Assembly (NCBI GenBank): GCA_937906975.1
Contig: CALCUN010000184.1
Span: 1-8,129 of the forward strand
Source of the DNA: an uncultured Bacteroidales bacterium
GTDB lineage: Bacteria; Bacteroidota; Bacteroidia; Bacteroidales; P3
DNA length: 8,129 nucleotides
Direction of reading: 5' to 3'
The translations under genes and the position numbers were made by a program. Positions 7,041 to 8,129 of this stretch are shown here, in pieces. How positions within the stretch are numbered: position 1 is the first letter of the stretch; each line of letters starts with the position of its first letter. The notes under the pieces were generated by a model, which was not told the origin of the DNA, ran no database searches, and was given only the letters and a program-made list of their open reading frames with translations.

Positions 7041-7056
7041 CAAAGTTACAAATATA
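7041..7056 (-). promoter_or_regulatory. tandem -7 boxes, probable promoter of the KAP NTPase cassette
   Basis: On the minus strand the sequence reads TATATTTGTAACTTTG: two adjacent matches to TAnnTTTG (7056-7049 and 7048-7041). The start site would fall near 7035-7042, leaving a leader of about 110 bases before the NTPase ATG. No good -33 TTG was found at the right distance, so the strength is uncertain. The boxes lie only about 20 bases from the open end of the broken ATPase gene. Confidence 0.45.
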
Positions 7057-7076
7057 ATATGACATAAAAAATCTAA

Positions 7077-7691
7077 AAGCAATTCAATCAACTTGAACAT
7101 GGTGGCTCTTGGTCTAAGATTTATAAACGCGTACATATTACTTTTGAAAAGATTGCAAAGGCTTTTGCTAATGCGAAAGAAAAGAATATTAATCAATTTC
7201 TTCAATTGCTTGAAGAGGAAGCGAATGATTATTTAGCTAAATTAAATCGTAATGATTTTCATGGTATTATTAGAATTATAAAGACTTATAATAATTCTGC
7301 TCGCATTGAACTTCATAGTGAGAATGGTCTGCGTATTGAAAATCCTAACGGTGCTTTGAAAACAACTATGTATATGTCTGTTCTTTTCGCTATTTCTCGT
7401 ATTACTACTTTAAAACGTGAGCAAGATTATCCTCTTATTTTCGATGCTCCTACTTCTTCTTTTGGTGGTTTCAAGGAGGATACGTTTTATAATGTTATTG
7501 ATAATATTGATAAGCAGTGTATCATTGTAACAAAGGATTTAATCAACGTTGATAAAAATACAGGTAATAAGTCTTTGGATTTTGAGACTATTGATAAACT
7601 TACTTGTTCTGTTTATAGAATTGAAAAGGTAACTCCTTTTGATGATAAGGACTTATCTACTATTCAAACAAGTGCTAAAAAAATTAAATAA
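7077..7691 (+). pseudogene. 5'-truncated SMC/DndD-like ATPase, C-terminal head only
   Basis: The frame is open from just after a TAA at 7074-7076 to TAA 7689-7691, about 204 residues. It has no ATG in its first 130 bases; the first usable codon is a TTG at 7206, well inside the conserved part. The start of the frame (KIYKRVHITFEKIAKAF) continues directly into a coiled-coil-like stretch and an ABC-type head. ENPNGALKTTMYMSVLFAISRI sits where the signature motif belongs, YPLIFDAPTSSFG is a Walker B with the D-loop form 'DAP', and CIIVTKDLI is in the switch position. Proteins of this SMC/Rad50/DndD-like kind carry Walker A at the N-terminus and are usually 500 residues or longer, so the Walker A half and the coiled coil are missing. 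It is a remnant, probably inactive, of an anti-phage or DNA-repair-type ATPase. It lies 6 bases before the next gene, its former operon partner. Confidence 0.72.
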
Positions 7692-7697
7692 TATATT

Positions 7698-8081
7698 ATG
7701 ATAAAGATAAAGGAAAATTTATATAAAACTTGGGCTTCACGTAATCCTTTTTGGGAAAAAAGATATGAAGAGTCTATTTTTAAAAAATTCTGTGATTATA
7801 AAAAGGGTGAGACTTCTTTGCGTGAGGATAGAGGTAAAATATTTGGTGCGGGATATGAGATTTTTATTGTCGCTTTTTTTATAGGTCTGTATTTTAATCA
7901 AAGGCGTCCTCTAATTAATGATAGTACAAAAAGAAAATCTTTTGGTTGGGAAATAGAAAATTGGGGTAATATAAATAAGTCTAATAATAGAGTGCCTTAT
8001 CCTAAACTTCGTGAGTATATTTTCATCGCTCTCATTGCTCGAACTGATATTGATTTCATCGCTTTGGAAAAGGGGGCCTAA
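7698..8081 (+). CDS. unrecognised protein, probably 3'-truncated, partner of the ATPase remnant
   Basis: A 127-codon frame from ATG 7698, 6 bases after the ATPase remnant, with the same T-ending codon preference, so the two come from one operon. I do not recognise the family. The visible protein is basic and aromatic-rich at the start (KTWASRNPFWEKRYEESIF), followed by a short hydrophobic stretch (GAGYEIFIVAFFIGLYF) too polar around it to be a sure membrane segment. The end, IALIARTDIDFIALEKGA, breaks off in a regular fold-like stretch, and the stop codon lies exactly at the first TAATGGTCAAAA repeat. The natural protein is therefore probably longer and was cut by an insertion. It may have been the accessory subunit of the ATPase. 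Confidence 0.5.
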   Translation: MIKIKENLYKTWASRNPFWEKRYEESIFKKFCDYKKGETSLREDRGKIFGAGYEIFIVAFFIGLYFNQRRPLINDSTKRKSFGWEIENWGNINKSNNRVPYPKLREYIFIALIARTDIDFIALEKGA

Positions 8082-8129
8082 TGGTCAAAATTCATGATAT
8101 TTTTAGTCAAAATTGCTCTAATGGTCAAA
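8079..8129. repeat. repeated TGGTCAAAA motifs, possible terminal repeats of an IS21-family element
   Basis: TAATGGTCAAAAT (8079-8091), TTAGTCAAAATTG (8103-8115) and CTAATGGTCAAA (8118-8129, cut by the window edge) are three copies of one motif about 19-22 bases apart. IS21-family elements are known for several such repeats at each end. The first copy coincides with the abrupt stop of the preceding gene and follows a GGGGGCC run. No transposase is visible because the window ends here. A regulatory repeat is the alternative. Confidence 0.4.

Overview
The window looks like a chromosomal segment of a member of the Bacteroidota, probably Bacteroidales. The evidence is low GC, promoters of the Bacteroidota type (a TAnnTTTG -7 box with a TTG about 18 bases upstream), no clear Shine-Dalgarno sequences, and a secreted GH35 beta-galactosidase with a signal peptide ending in FAQ. 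The genus cannot be fixed from sequence alone. No rRNA, tRNA, CRISPR array or transposase gene was seen.

Layout. Positions 1-398 carry the 3' end of a gene that resembles the C-terminus of an extracellular sugar-binding protein. An AT-rich gap of about 410 bases follows. It holds a terminator-like hairpin, five tandem 21-bp repeats, an 11-bp direct repeat at a 70-bp interval and a good promoter. The promoter serves a periplasmic family 35 beta-galactosidase (810-2690, +). A large nested hairpin at 2737-2832 separates this gene from three genes on the minus strand and probably terminates both sides.

The minus-strand set reads, in transcription order: a KAP-type P-loop NTPase (6928-5069), an HNH-endonuclease-like protein (5006-3936), and a three-part fusion of a SAM-dependent methyltransferase, a histidine-triad (HIT) domain and a C-terminal helix-turn-helix (3930-2851). 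The HNH and fusion genes are 5 bp apart and surely co-expressed. The NTPase lies 62 bp upstream, and a -7 box in that gap could give the last two genes their own promoter. An NTPase, a nuclease and a nucleotide/DNA-modifying fusion protein, placed beside broken genes, is the profile expected of an anti-phage or other conflict cassette. That role is an inference; nothing in the window proves it.

To the right (7077-8081, +) lie remains of another two-gene unit. The first is the C-terminal nucleotide-binding half of an SMC/DndD-like ATPase with no start codon. The second, 6 bp later, is an unrecognised ORF that stops abruptly where TGGTCAAAA-type repeats begin. Those repeats resemble the multiple terminal repeats of an IS21-family element, suggesting an insertion sequence starts there and runs off the window. 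The likely reading is a turnover hotspot: an older ATPase system lost its 5' part at about 7075, where the NTPase-HNH-methyltransferase cassette now begins, and its 3' part was cut by an insertion element.
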